64,000 nt of DNA from Branchiostoma belcheri. Its lineage: Eukaryota; Chordata; Leptocardii; Amphioxiformes; Branchiostomatidae. The stretch covers positions 2,232,885-2,296,884 of the forward strand of contig NW_017803910.1 of assembly GCF_001625305.1 (NCBI RefSeq), in the 5' to 3' direction. The notes below the pieces were generated by a model. It was not told the DNA's origin. It was given only the letters and a program-made list of their open reading frames with translations, and did not search any database. Shown piece after piece: positions 46,976 through 59,500 of this stretch (the stretch's first letter is position 1; each line of letters starts with the position of its first letter). The translations under genes were made by a program, and so were the position numbers.

Positions 46976-47566
46976 TTGTTTGTTTTACATCCTGATAGAG
47001 ACAACCTTTTGTATAAGTCTGCGAGGTATCACCTCTTCCTTGCATATTTGTGTAAACCGAAAAGAATATTATATCATTTATCACCTCTATTATGTGATAT
47101 CAGTGCACCTTGCCTGTAGTTTTTTAGTGGACCGCTAATTGAATGCGTTTCACGGTGACCCACTAGCCTCTCCAAAGTTCCTAGGACAGAATTATGATAT
47201 TGTCAACGGAAAATGTATTTTTTTCGCGAATCCATACCCGAAGGCTAATTTCGGGAGGATATATGCAATGTATGTATGATGAATTAGGAAATAGTTGCAA
47301 ATCTGATTAATAACTTCAACCGTAAAGTTGTACTTTACCGATTGACCTTGTTATCCAAGATAGCGGGGAAGGCTGTGGTACACGTTTTATTGATGACATG
47401 AAACAATTTCAGTAAACACGTAACACAGACAATCCCGTAGGACGTAGCAATCTGCTGAACTTGCTCTGAAACTTGCTCTGACTATAGAATACCGTAAAGC
47501 TAAGAGTTTCGGTCCCGCGGGGCAACTCTGTATGGCCTTGTACCGGCTTACTGAATCAATCCATCA

Positions 47567-47772
47567 TTATATGGTACCATCTTTCATCAGCCAGTCAGAC
47601 TCATAGCGGACCCAACTTGGATGGGAGGAGCTTATTCCATTAACATTGCTCCGCCTACCCGTGCGCGAGCAGACTTCGCTCTCTCTCTCTCTCTCTCTCG
47701 TCCATGACGGATGTGAAGCGCTGATCTCCTCTAGTTTTTTTGGGGCTTCTATCAAATGTGCAGGCAGATACA
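47567..47772 (+). promoter_or_regulatory. Candidate promoter / 5' UTR exon of the OTU-Ulp1 gene
   Basis: A GC-richer stretch with a CT microsatellite (about 47680-47700) ends in a strong donor, GATACAG|GTAAGC. The first coding exon at 50599 is preceded by a good pyrimidine tract and acceptor (CTGCATAG|CTGTAGGA), so an upstream non-coding exon is expected. Linking the two is inference. Confidence 0.3.
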
Positions 47773-48549
47773 GGTAAGCCGCTATCACATAATTACGGGT
47801 TTCTGGCTACCTTTGACTCTGACTACCACTGACGAGCTTGAAGTAGTCAAATTAACAGAAGTTAGTTGAGGGCAGAGATCTTGCGAGAAGACGGTTATCT
47901 AATTAGAGGGTTGCGTATATCGCAGCCATACTTCTTGCACTTACCATACCACATTTCCATATCCGACCTATTGGGTATATGCAGTAATCGGGCTACTTTT
48001 CCAAGACATCAATAGATTATACAACTACTCTCCAACTGAGAGTTTCTTTGCCGTTTTCTGTCGGGGAGTAGAAAGGTCACAATCTTCTCCACCAACCTTT
48101 GCTTCGAGATTAGAAGAACTATAAGCACGGGTTGGAAAGTTCGAAAGCTTTATGATCTTTCAATTGACCTGATAAAAAGAAAAATATTAAAGGCCCGATA
48201 CTTGTTGAGTTTCGTTGACGTTCACTCTGTCCGATAATAATCGTGAATTTAGCGGCGCGATCCAGAGATGGTGGTCCACCCATATGGGTCCTACTACGAG
48301 CCTCACTTTACCGTTGTTTACTGATAAGGATAACAACAATTCTCACCCTTCCCCCAGCAGTACCCATATCGTTACATCATTAATCTTTGCCGCATATCAA
48401 GAGTGAACTCGAAGATGCGTATGTTTCGAAGTTTCGCATATTTCACGAGGCTGGAAGGAACACTTTGTGCCACGGGAAACGTGCTTTTTTTTTCTTGGGT
48501 GTATTAATCATTTCCATGGACGACATCACCATAAATAGCCCAGACTCAG

Positions 48550-48733
48550 TAGTAGCCTCAACCAGGATGTGCGGATCGTTCGAAAAATAGACCAAAATAA
48601 AGGGAAAAGTATACCAGGGGAGTTAGCTGGTCAGAGAGGGTACATTTTACTCTCTAGCAGACCACCTCCCCTGGCATGTTATATCTCTTTTTGGCCAATT
48701 TCTACTCTTTCCAGCAACCTGGTAGAGGCCACG
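48550..48733. mobile_element. Family A fold-back copy
   Basis: Left AGCCTCAACCAGGATG and right CCAGCAACCTGGTAGAGGCC bound inverted arms around AGGGGAGTTAGCTGGTC and GACCACCTCCCCTGG. Confidence 0.7.
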
Positions 48734-49572
48734 GACACAGCGCAGTGACAATCTATGATTTATAGGCTGTAAAAGCAGGGACAGTCTTGAAGCCCAGCAA
48801 GTCACCGATGGCAAACCCAGATAAATTGACTTCAAGAATGTTACAATTAAAACGGAACAGATGTCTCAGTAGCCTGGATATCTGAATAAAGGTACAGGTT
48901 TTATTTTACATGATCGACCCGTCTTAGTCAGGCTTCTCTGTCACAGAGAACCAGTAAATGTAACATTAGTCTTAAATCGAGCCTTGTCACTCTCAGGATC
49001 TCTAAGGTCATCTATAGTATTCTAGGCTAACCTAACATATGATGGGACTTCAGGCCAAACCAATATTCATTACTTAGTTGTCCTGGGGTGGCGTATTGGA
49101 CCTCTCTGGCGAATGAATACTCCCTGGACAATTTGATACTGTCTTTTACCACCTTAGGATCTGCTTGGATATGGATTTCCACGCCTGCATGGATTTTCAA
49201 TCGTTTCCAAAAAATGTCTTCTACTATACTGTAAATCGTACAAATTAGCTCGAAATGAGCAAGAAGAAAATGTGTTAGAAGGAATGAAATGTCTCTTATT
49301 CGCCTTGCCAATGAAATAGTACCCTGTGTGTTTAGTCATTTGTTCAACCTTCATGACCACGACAGATTTCAGAATGAAGACAACTTTTTTTTACAAACTT
49401 TATTTTTTTTCATTCGCACGCTCGCATCAGTTTTGGTGTTACCAGAGAGTGTCATCCTCTTTATCTCCCATAAAATCGGATCGACAAGCTGGATGCCAGT
49501 CCATCGTTGTTGGGGCCTGGTTCCCTTCGGGGCTATAAATTTTCCTCTCCGAACATGTGTGTTACTAATTAA

Positions 49573-49678
49573 CTCCAAGCAGATCATACGGTGGCAAGGC
49601 AATGTCCATTGGTCAGAGGAGTGTCCATACTCCTCTCACCAATGGACATTGCCTTGCCACCGTATGATCTGCTTGGAG
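49573..49678. mobile_element. Family B element, 50-bp-arm palindrome
   Basis: Arms 49573-49622 and 49629-49678 are inverted with a single mismatch and a 6-base centre (GTCCAT). The ends CTCCAAGCAGAT and ATCTGCTTGGAG match family B. Near-identity of the arms suggests a recent copy or gene-conversion-like correction of the arms. Confidence 0.85.
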
Positions 49679-50598
49679 ATTACGTTATCGTGGACCCCTT
49701 ATGCAAGACCTTCCGGGGACGAGTAGATACAACTGTTACCCTTATTCCTTGGTACCTACTAATTATGGGAAGTTACTATAAACATTTGAGTTACCTAAGT
49801 ATACAACAATTCTTTCATATTACAACGATTAAAACCTAATATTGCATGCATGTCAAAGATGTAAATACAAGTGCTTTTTTTTCTCTTAAAAATTGTATCC
49901 ATGGCACTAGAGGTTGAAGATGTCACCTATATCTGGTCTGATAAAATCATGCAAAGGATATCCCATTATACCTTGAAGTACCGTACGGGATATGTTTTTT
50001 ACCTTGTAGTAACCTGGGTGACAGACTGTTACCAGCGCCTACACAGGCCAGTTCCCTTGCTCCAAGGCCAACATTCCCATGAGTTTACCCTCTGGGTCTA
50101 TCATGCTATGGTTCTGGCATCCCGGCTAACAATTTATTATATAAAATCAACCTGGAAGGAGTACAAGGAACATTTGAATTGTGTTGAACTTTTACGTTAT
50201 ATACATACATGTAACTAATGGTGTTCTATAACAATACATAACAAAACAATGCTGTACGATGCTTCTGACATCCTATACATTTATAGGTAATACCCAGGGT
50301 AATAAATTTATACATACAAAGAAAAACGAATTAATTTGATATATGGACCAAATTGTTATACAGATGGATGGCTTGAAGAAGGAATAAGTTCTTGAGTCTC
50401 TTTGTGTTGGCTGTTAGGATTTTGATAGCTGTACTGTTTCTTAAGTTCCACCCTGTGGCCAAAGTCCTTGTTGTGAAGAGGATGGTCCTCCTTGAGGAAG
50501 TCTTAAACTGCAGCTGTCTCCCTTCTTTCCTTCAATGTGGGTAGAGCAGGTAAACTCTCTTCTTTCCCACTCATTTGTTTGTCTGCATAGCTGTAGGA

Positions 50599-53500
50599 AT
50601 GGAGGAAGAGTTACCATCAAGTAGCAGTGTGGACCATGCTGAGGGAGCCCAAGATGTACCGAAAAGAAAGGTAAAATCAACATACATGTTATAGGAAAAG
50701 ACCAAGTCTAGCCAGCTCCCATTTCTCCATCAATTGCAGGAACTTTGTGGCGTGTGACGGAAAAAATTGAATCGGGTAATATAAAATAATTCAAAAGACC
50801 ATCAAAAAACACTCTCAACCCCATGATTTGCCTATCAAAATGTGGGAACTTGTGTTTTGAAAGGTTTGAAAATTCAAAACTTGCCCCAGGCCTCCTAGAC
50901 TGTGAGCACTCTAGATCTGGCCCTTAGGTCCAATCATGAACCTGGGATGATGGAAAGAAAAGTTTGAGCTGAATGTATATGGCATGTCTGTGTATCCTTA
51001 CAGAGACGGAAGCGAGAAAGCTACATCTGGGAGTATAAGCAACAGAAGCTGCAGAGGATTCATGAAAGGGTTGGTTTGTTGATCTGTCTTTATTTTTGGC
51101 TATACCACTGAATTTATACCACACCATTAAAAACCACATAGATCCACACAAAACTTTTTCGATGTATATGCTGTATCGGGTTGGAAATTTTAGAGTACCA
51201 GCATGGTATTGACACATGTACCCTTACTATAGGTTGACAAGTTGACAAGTGGACCAGCTCCTCCTTCCTGTGTTTTTTTCTACATGGACTATGGGAGCAA
51301 ACAGATTAAGAGTACAGGTAAGCTTGGTACTATTTCTAGTCTTTAATATACTGTCTGAACAGACATTTCACCAATTGATCACAGTCATACAAGATTTACA
51401 ACTTCTTGACATGACCTATAATTATGCATCATCACAGGTCCAAGCCACATGAAGGAGTTTCTGCAAGATAGAACCATCCTGGAGAAATTCGAGAGGCTCA
51501 GTGCAAATCGGCCCACAAAGTTGAGACCAAGTGGTAAATATTAATTATCCTTTCAAACAGAATCTCAAATGAATGATTTCCTGCAATCAAGTCCCATATT
51601 GCTTCATAAACATCTCATAGATTACAGTATTCACATTCCTCTCTTCTTATCACCATGACATTGCCATTATTCCTACTTAAAATATTGGTGTCCCATTTAC
51701 CTCAAGTTAAACTACCTCTAAGATGGCATTTTAGAGCAATAAAGCAATCTTCCACACAGTTATTAAAAAAGGTAAAAGTAGCCCAATAGCCCTGTAGATT
51801 TATGATAATGATTTCTTTATTTATGTTGACTGTACTTCTATGTTAAAAACCTTGAGGGATACAAAGTATTACTGTAGTTACTTAAACTCATTGTGCCAAA
51901 GTGATTAATCCACCGATTCAGTTGTAATTTCCATTAATGACCGTACTATTAATGATTTGTGTAAACAAGCATCGGAATTCACCCTTCTATGTCACGGCTG
52001 CGAGTTATGCTGTTATTGATACAAATAAATAAACCAAGAAGTGAAATAAAATGAAATAAAATGAAGGGTCCGTTAGGGCAGCGGATTGTTAAACCACTGT
52101 TTGGCATTTGGTATTGGAAGGCGGCGCCCATCCCCTCTCTTTCCATCATCTTTTACCTCCCCAACCAAAGTCAGGTACCCATTTTGCACCTGGGTGGAGT
52201 GAGGAAAGTAATGTGAAGTGCCTTTCCCAAGGGCACAAGATCGGTGACAGGGTAGGATTTTAACACAGGACTTTTTTTTCGTCCTGAGCCAAACACGCTA
52301 CCACTAAGCCACACGACCCTATAAAGTTATTATGTCTGTGAAAATAACTTCCGACCATATATCAATAACATGCTGTAACATAAATGGCATTGATCTACCA
52401 TGGAATTTCCAGCAGCATCTTATGTGTCTGACAAATTAAAATGTAAATATCCATGCAGGACCAACAGCCATGGAGACAATACCTGAACAGGAGGAGGAAA
52501 AAGCAAATGATGTATCATTACAGCAGATAGATCCCCACCAGATATCTGTGGCCAATCTGCGCCGAATCATTTCTTCCATTGCAAAAGGTAGACTTTTAAA
52601 ATGATTTATGAAAAAGCTGTTATTGGTAACATGAAATTTAGCTAGAAATGAGATGTTAATGCTATCCAGCTGTGTTAAGTGGTAAAAGTGACCAAATATT
52701 TCTCCATGTATGTGTTCAAGCAAAGAGACACTGGTTTTCATAGGTACATGTAAGCCAATTGAATATCAATTGTTGTTTTACAGCACCAGTGTGTTGTGCT
52801 CTAAAGCTGACTCTAAATGCTGATGTTTTACTGTACCTGTCCAGGAAACAGAAACTTCTGGACACATGAAAATCGGCCAGGATGGTGGCCTGACGAGCTG
52901 CCATTTGCATCACCAAGTGCGCCATGTAAGTATTACCGCTACATCAGTGATCTACATCTGTAGTCAGTCTATCTGTAGCATCTTACAAAAAATATGACTT
53001 ATAAAATGTCATAACATAATTATTGAAATTTTCCTTGTTTTCTGTAGGTATCATGGGAGGCAAGGAAAGGAAGCTCCGCTTGCCAGAACTGATCAAACTC
53101 CTCAGTGCGTACCAGATGTACCTACGGGCTAAGGTAAACTTTACTAGGCCACATCTTCCTTCCACCTAGCAAGAAATCACAGTACAACCTGAGGCGCAGA
53201 AAACCCACACAACCTCCCACTCAGTAGTGTCAGACACACAAAGTCAATGCATTTCAGTAATGTACTTCCAAGTGGATTTTGAATGAAAATTGAAGATCTG
53301 AAGATTAATACACAGATTTTTCTGATACTTAAAAATGGTAAATGTACATGTACTGGTAGTCCCTTATATATATATATATATATATAATAATAATATATTT
53401 TAACCTACACATACATACAGTCATCAGCTCTACCCGCGTCAGACTCCCATGGCCAGTCATCAGCTCTACCCGCCTCAGACTCCCATGGCCAGTCATCAGC

Positions 53501-56500
53501 TCTACCCGCGTCAGACTCCCATGGCCAGTCATCAGCTCTACCCGCCTCAGACTCCCATGGACAGTCATCAGCTCTACCCGCCTCAGACTCCCATGGACAG
53601 TCATCAGCTCTACCCGCCTCAGACTCCCGTGGACAGTCATCAGCTCTACCCGCCTCAGACTCCCGTGGCCAGTCATCAGCTCTACCCGCCTCAGACTCCC
53701 ATGGACAATCATCAGCCACAATCAACCAGGTGAGAAAATAAAAATGTAGACATAAAAGATGTCCATGTCCAAGGGGTGTCTGTGTGGTGTAGTGGTCAAG
53801 CATCTGACTGTTAAGGAAGGGACTCGTAGTCCTGTAGTCCCTGTAGATTTATGATAATGATTTCTTTATTTATGTTGACTGTACTTCTATGTGAAAAACC
53901 TTGAGTGATACAATCCCCAGGGTTGCACCCTGACATGTCCAGACATTCATGTTGCGCCTGTATTTCCCCCCTTCGTTTAGAGGGATCCTGGGCCATACTA
54001 GGGATTGGGTTGGTGTTAGGAAAGGCATCAAGCTGTAAAAATAACCTTGCTTCCAAAAAAGACTAAGTGTTGCACTTGATGCAAGCACGTCTAACCCCCT
54101 CGGGGGAAAAAGGCCTTAAACTCAGATGTACCTATGTGCAAAAGTAAATTTGCAAGGAATATGATACATGTAATTGCAATCCATTACTAACACCATGACA
54201 GTTAATGATCTAAGGGAGTTTTCTTACTTATCAAATTCTGTCTTATCACACAGGAGCCAAAGGCAGCTTTGCAACGCCTTGCAAAAATCAAAGACTGGGA
54301 CACTTTCCAGAAATGCTGCAGAGACATTGATGAGCACATTCAGCTGCCACAGTTGCAATACGCAACTTTTGAATCTGCAAGTCAAAAGAAGACAGGGTAT
54401 AGATTTTTCAAATACATCCACAGCCACTACAATTTCTCTTATCTCCATTGATTAAATATTGGTAAATATCATTGTTATGTCTATTAACATTGTAATTGTG
54501 GAAACATCAAAATTACAAAAAAGTATCACAGAAGGTTACAGAAATAATGCAACAAGAATAGCAAATTAAAAATGTCCACATCTACACATGTAATGTAGAT
54601 GCGGTTCTTCCTTATCATCACAGTTACACAAACATCCCTGTCAATCACGTGGCATTAGAGACAACTGGAGATGGGGATTGCTTGTTTAACGCTGTGAGCA
54701 TCGCCTTAACTGGCAGTGAAGAACACGCAGCAACCTTTCGACTGGGAGCTGCAGCATATGGAGGCATGCATGCAGACCACCTCATTGAACAGGTATGAGC
54801 CAATTGAACAGTTACATGTAAGTTCTTCTAGTACTCACTTCTACTTCTGTGGTTGTGATCATGAATAGAAGAACTTTTCATTGAATCATTGAACCAACTT
54901 TATGAAATTATTCAAGGCAAATGTATGAGCCAGGTTTGAGCATAAATATTAAATACAAATGTACAATCAATGTAAATCATCACCCATGTACAAGAGAAAA
55001 CAATATCAAGTATCAATGGTGGAAAGCACTTATTCTTACCAAGTTACAGTGTATTTTGCACATAAAGACCATTTCTAACTGGTTTAAATAACCCATACTC
55101 GTGCATGTGTAGCATGAAGTATAATACAGGTTAAACACATATTTGTTGGTTTTCCAACAGTACATTGCTGATGGCATCAGCAATGTGGGTTCTGCACAAA
55201 TGCTCCTGCATAGCGTCTGTACAGAGGATACAGCTAATGCATGTAGTGCAGTCAGCCCGAGGGAGATCGTCGAATATGCCATTAAGGAGGAGGCAAAGGC
55301 AACATCCAAGATGGGATCATACTCTGGTATGTACATGTACAATTGGAAGTCTGCCTTGCCATTCTGCATGTACATGTAGTGCCTGGTAACTAATTACGCT
55401 TAGTAACAAAAGTTATAATAATAATCTTGGCCTCTCTATCATAAGAAAAAAAGTAAAAGTTACATTTTGTAAACACAGCTAGCCTATTCATTTATCAATG
55501 CAAGTAGACCAGGTGGAATTCAACAGTCTGGTGGGTAAAAGTTCTTAAATGTTTTTCTCATCAGGACAAGTTGTTTTGTAACATGTTACAAACGTTATAT
55601 TCTAATACACAATAATATGTTGTCTTCAGGGCTGATGCAGACCTCCTTCCTATCGGGCTTCTGCAAACATATCATCACTCTGCACTGCCAGGATGCTAGC
55701 ATCACCTGGTATGACAACAGGCCCATGTCTCCATGTGGATGCGTGGACTTTGATGTCATTGGGGAGGTGAAGGTGATGCTCGTCAGGCGAACCGAACTGT
55801 CACAGTTAAACCACTTTGTGGCTTTGATCAGGTCAAGTGGTGAGTCAATGATAAATTTGTTTTCAAAGTTGGAAAATGAACCTACATACCAGTAGTAATG
55901 AAACTCTTACTCTCATTGCATTCAATTAGCTTGCCCTGATACTATTTTGTTGACAGGCTTAAAGTTTCATTTACAGTAGTCCAGATATTCAGATGGAGCT
56001 CAAGCTATATCAACTTCAGTTCACATTTTCCTTTCATACCTTGTATTCAAAATGAAAATCAATCTATTTGCTATGTTTCCGAGTTATCAGTATTTACAAT
56101 ACTGAGTGATAAGCAGACACCATGGATTCCCATACCATTTTTATCAATCTGTCTACTCCCAGTTATCTCTCCCATCACTCACCTTCAGCTGCAAATTCCA
56201 TACATTGACTACCATCTACAAACTGATGAAGGAACACTGTCCACACCACCTACTCGGTCTTTTACCAACCACCAGTGACCAGGTCACACTGGCCATTGAG
56301 CCTAGACATCCCCTAAGAAACCTTTCTGCGCAAAGCCACAAAAGTGTAAGAATGCAGAAAGCCTTCTTCCACAGATCCATCCAACTCTGCAACTGTCTTT
56401 CAATTGAAACACGTGCATATACCTCACTGTCTTCCTTTAAAATGAAAGCATGAATCTCCATGGATACCCGTTCTCCCCGAAAGTCACTTTTGGCAAAACT

Positions 56501-59500
56501 TTAAACTGTCGGTAATTCTTACCTGCAATAGGTATTATAAATCCGTTAACTGCAAAATATTTGACCCAATGAACGTTTTTCTTAATGACTGTATACTCTA
56601 TGTTTAACCAATTGCACATACTTTTTCCAGGCTAGCTCTTTATAATACAATGTAGCTATCATACATTTGTAGCTAGTTGACCAGCCCAGCTTATTTGCTA
56701 AACGAATAAATATATATAACTTAATCTATATAAATAAATACAATACTAAGCTGGAAGTACATATGTAAATACTTTGAACAATCAACAAATTATGTCTTAT
56801 CTGTGTACATGTATGTGCATTGTAAATTCTAATGCTCTCTCAATAATTCCAGGAAGAGTGTCAAGACGGGAGGAAAGGCCTCCAATACCCAGGCTTCCTG
56901 GTATTGAGGCGGAGTCAGCATGTGTTGCCACCCTTGGAATGGGGTGTGCAGTGAAGAGGTACTGGGAGAAACAAATGATGGTCCAGTGCGACAGATGCAA
57001 GTCGTGGTCCCACAACAGGTGCATACCAGTACCAGAAAGGGAGGAGTGGGAAGCACTCCCTTTCTGCTGTTGTGCGGAGGACAAAAGAAAGGCATTCCAC
57101 AACACCCCCAACATAACGTATGTTAATAGAATTTATGTCAGTGCACAAGAACAAATGGAATGTGTTCCATATGAACCCTTATCAGAAGAAAATGTAAATC
57201 TAATCTAACTGTACACTACAATGTTCCCAAAATTGGTTTGCATTTAGAATGATCATCTTATCATGAATCAATTGACCTTCAAATATATATAGAGAGATGT
57301 TGACAAAGTGTTGTTTTTCCCTAGCTTGCTGAACAACCTTGCCACTTATAAGGGAAGCCCCTGGCGGGTGCTTGTCAAACTTGCGGATGTGGTCAGCCTC
57401 AAGCCGACCTATTGGCTGACAAGTAGCCTGGTTGACTTTTATGGAAGGTCAGTCATTTATGAATTACTGGTTTGTGAAATTACACTTAATTGTATCTGTG
57501 GACTTCAGAAAGAAAGATCATTTTGTGTCTAACACTGAAGGATCTGTACTGTTTCTATACTGTCCCATTAGCAGCTACATTGTGTTAACTTAGGCCAAGC
57601 CAATTGAACATGGTGGTGCTTTGATTTGTAGTACAAAAAATATGAAGCGACAGAAAAAAAACAGGGTGGTTTGATATTTATGCAACAACTATGAAGATAA
57701 GGGCTTTCTTTAAGTGTAGAAGCCACAATATGAACATTTTAGAGTTGATTCAGACCTGATTTTTTTTTTAATTTGTAAAAACAAAGCTAGAAAATACCAG
57801 ATCCAATTGATTAAATTGGTGTGGCCCTATGCAATAAAAAACAGATACTGTGATACATATATCTAAGCACAATAAATTTTACTCCAGACACCTAGCATAT
57901 GCCAAAGCGCAGAATGAGGAGGCATTTGGAGAGGACACCACCATCAACTTCAAGATTTTGCCATCCACCTTCATCTTACAACTGGAGCGTGACATCGCCA
58001 GACAGAAGAGTCCCTCTGCAGTGCATAAGAGCTACGTGAAAGACATGCAAGGGATACAGTTCATAATTATCCCAATTTGTCGGTAAATACTGGAAACATC
58101 TTTTCTAAGCATTGATGATATTGTCACTGAAGAGAACATACAATTTAAATTAGCCTCTAAAACAGAAAAAAACACAATATTGTATCAATTAACTTAATAC
58201 ATGTATGTACATTATCTGAGAAACATTTTAAGAAATTGTACTATCTGATAAATATTCTGATTATTGACTGTAATGTGTGCATGTTTTCCTATCTTACAGT
58301 GAAAACCACTGGTGGCTCTTATGCATTACTGAACCAAATGACCACAAGAGGTAAGACATTTTCCATGCATTATTATAATACATTATTAAAGCTAAGTCAA
58401 ACCAATAAAACTACATGTATTATCTGATAAATCTATGAGTTTGGGAAATGATTTCAAATTGAAAAAAAAAAGATTTCCTTTTAAGAATTAGTACATATAA
58501 CGTTAGGTTATGATAAAAAATTGCGTTCAATTTTGCGATGAGAGGAGGGTTAAAATTTATGGAAAGGCAAAACCATTTTAGATATCATATGTGAAAGAGT
58601 TATTTCCTATATCTCTCACAGGACTTGCCTGCTAGTGCTGGACAGTTTGGCACCAGGACCAGCACACCACAGGGAAATTGACGCCATCAAGAGGTGACAA
58701 TCTTTATTTGCTTACTGGCAACATTTTCAATTTGAATAATTTTTCAAAAATCCATGTGAATATGTCAGGGTTGTATGTGTGGGTTAGTTCTTCTGCATGT
58801 TTGTGGTATTAGGTCTTGATAGATCGGTATGTGGATTGGTTTGGAGAAGATAAAGGTCAACTTGGATCAAGGCCCTCCTGACTTTCTTAGTACTACAGCA
58901 GAACTTTTTTTTACCTGTAGCCATGAACATGCAATACATTTTTGTGTCAGATAGATTTTTATAACAGGAAATAATGGTGTAGGTTTATTCATGCTGGTAG
59001 ATTGTTCTGGAACTACAGGGGCCTTCTTAGTAAAGTCTTTGACATGGTAAATCAAAACAATTTTTTTATTATTTCGGGCATATACCTTCAATAAATGTAA
59101 TATATGGAAAACATTAACAGGTAGCAATTAACCAATTATGAAAATAGGAGCCTAAATTGCATAATTGACACAGATGTACTACATGTATAATGAAATGCTA
59201 CCACAAACAAGATTATAATCTATCAAACATAAATAGTGTTCAAGTGAGTAAAGCTAATTGAAGTTGATTCTCAAAGGCATCAGATTGGCATGCACTTAAC
59301 ATGGCTAAACTTATCATGGAACTCAAATGTATTCCCACAGGTACCTGTCTGCTGTAACAAAAGAAAACTGTACCTCAGTAGCAGTGCTGAATGTTAAGGT
59401 GAGCTCTACAAATATCTATCCATTTCATAATTGTAATGATTTGCAATAAAAAAAATTAAAAAATACACTACAAATAAAGATGTGATTTTTCATTTTGCAA

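Larger units (their letters stand above)
46976..50598. other. DNA between the KDZ and OTU-Ulp1 genes
   Basis: No complete gene. It contains a candidate first exon with a strong donor (47567-47772), a family A fold-back copy (48550-48733), a diverged family B end near 49075-49180 and the large palindrome at 49573-49678. Confidence 0.45.

Noticed and set aside
46635-47084. 149-codon minus-strand frame
   Set aside because: It is generated by decayed 51-bp units and is not a gene.
49289-49726. 145-codon + frame near 49.5 kb
   Set aside because: It runs through a perfect palindromic element and has no domain or splice evidence.
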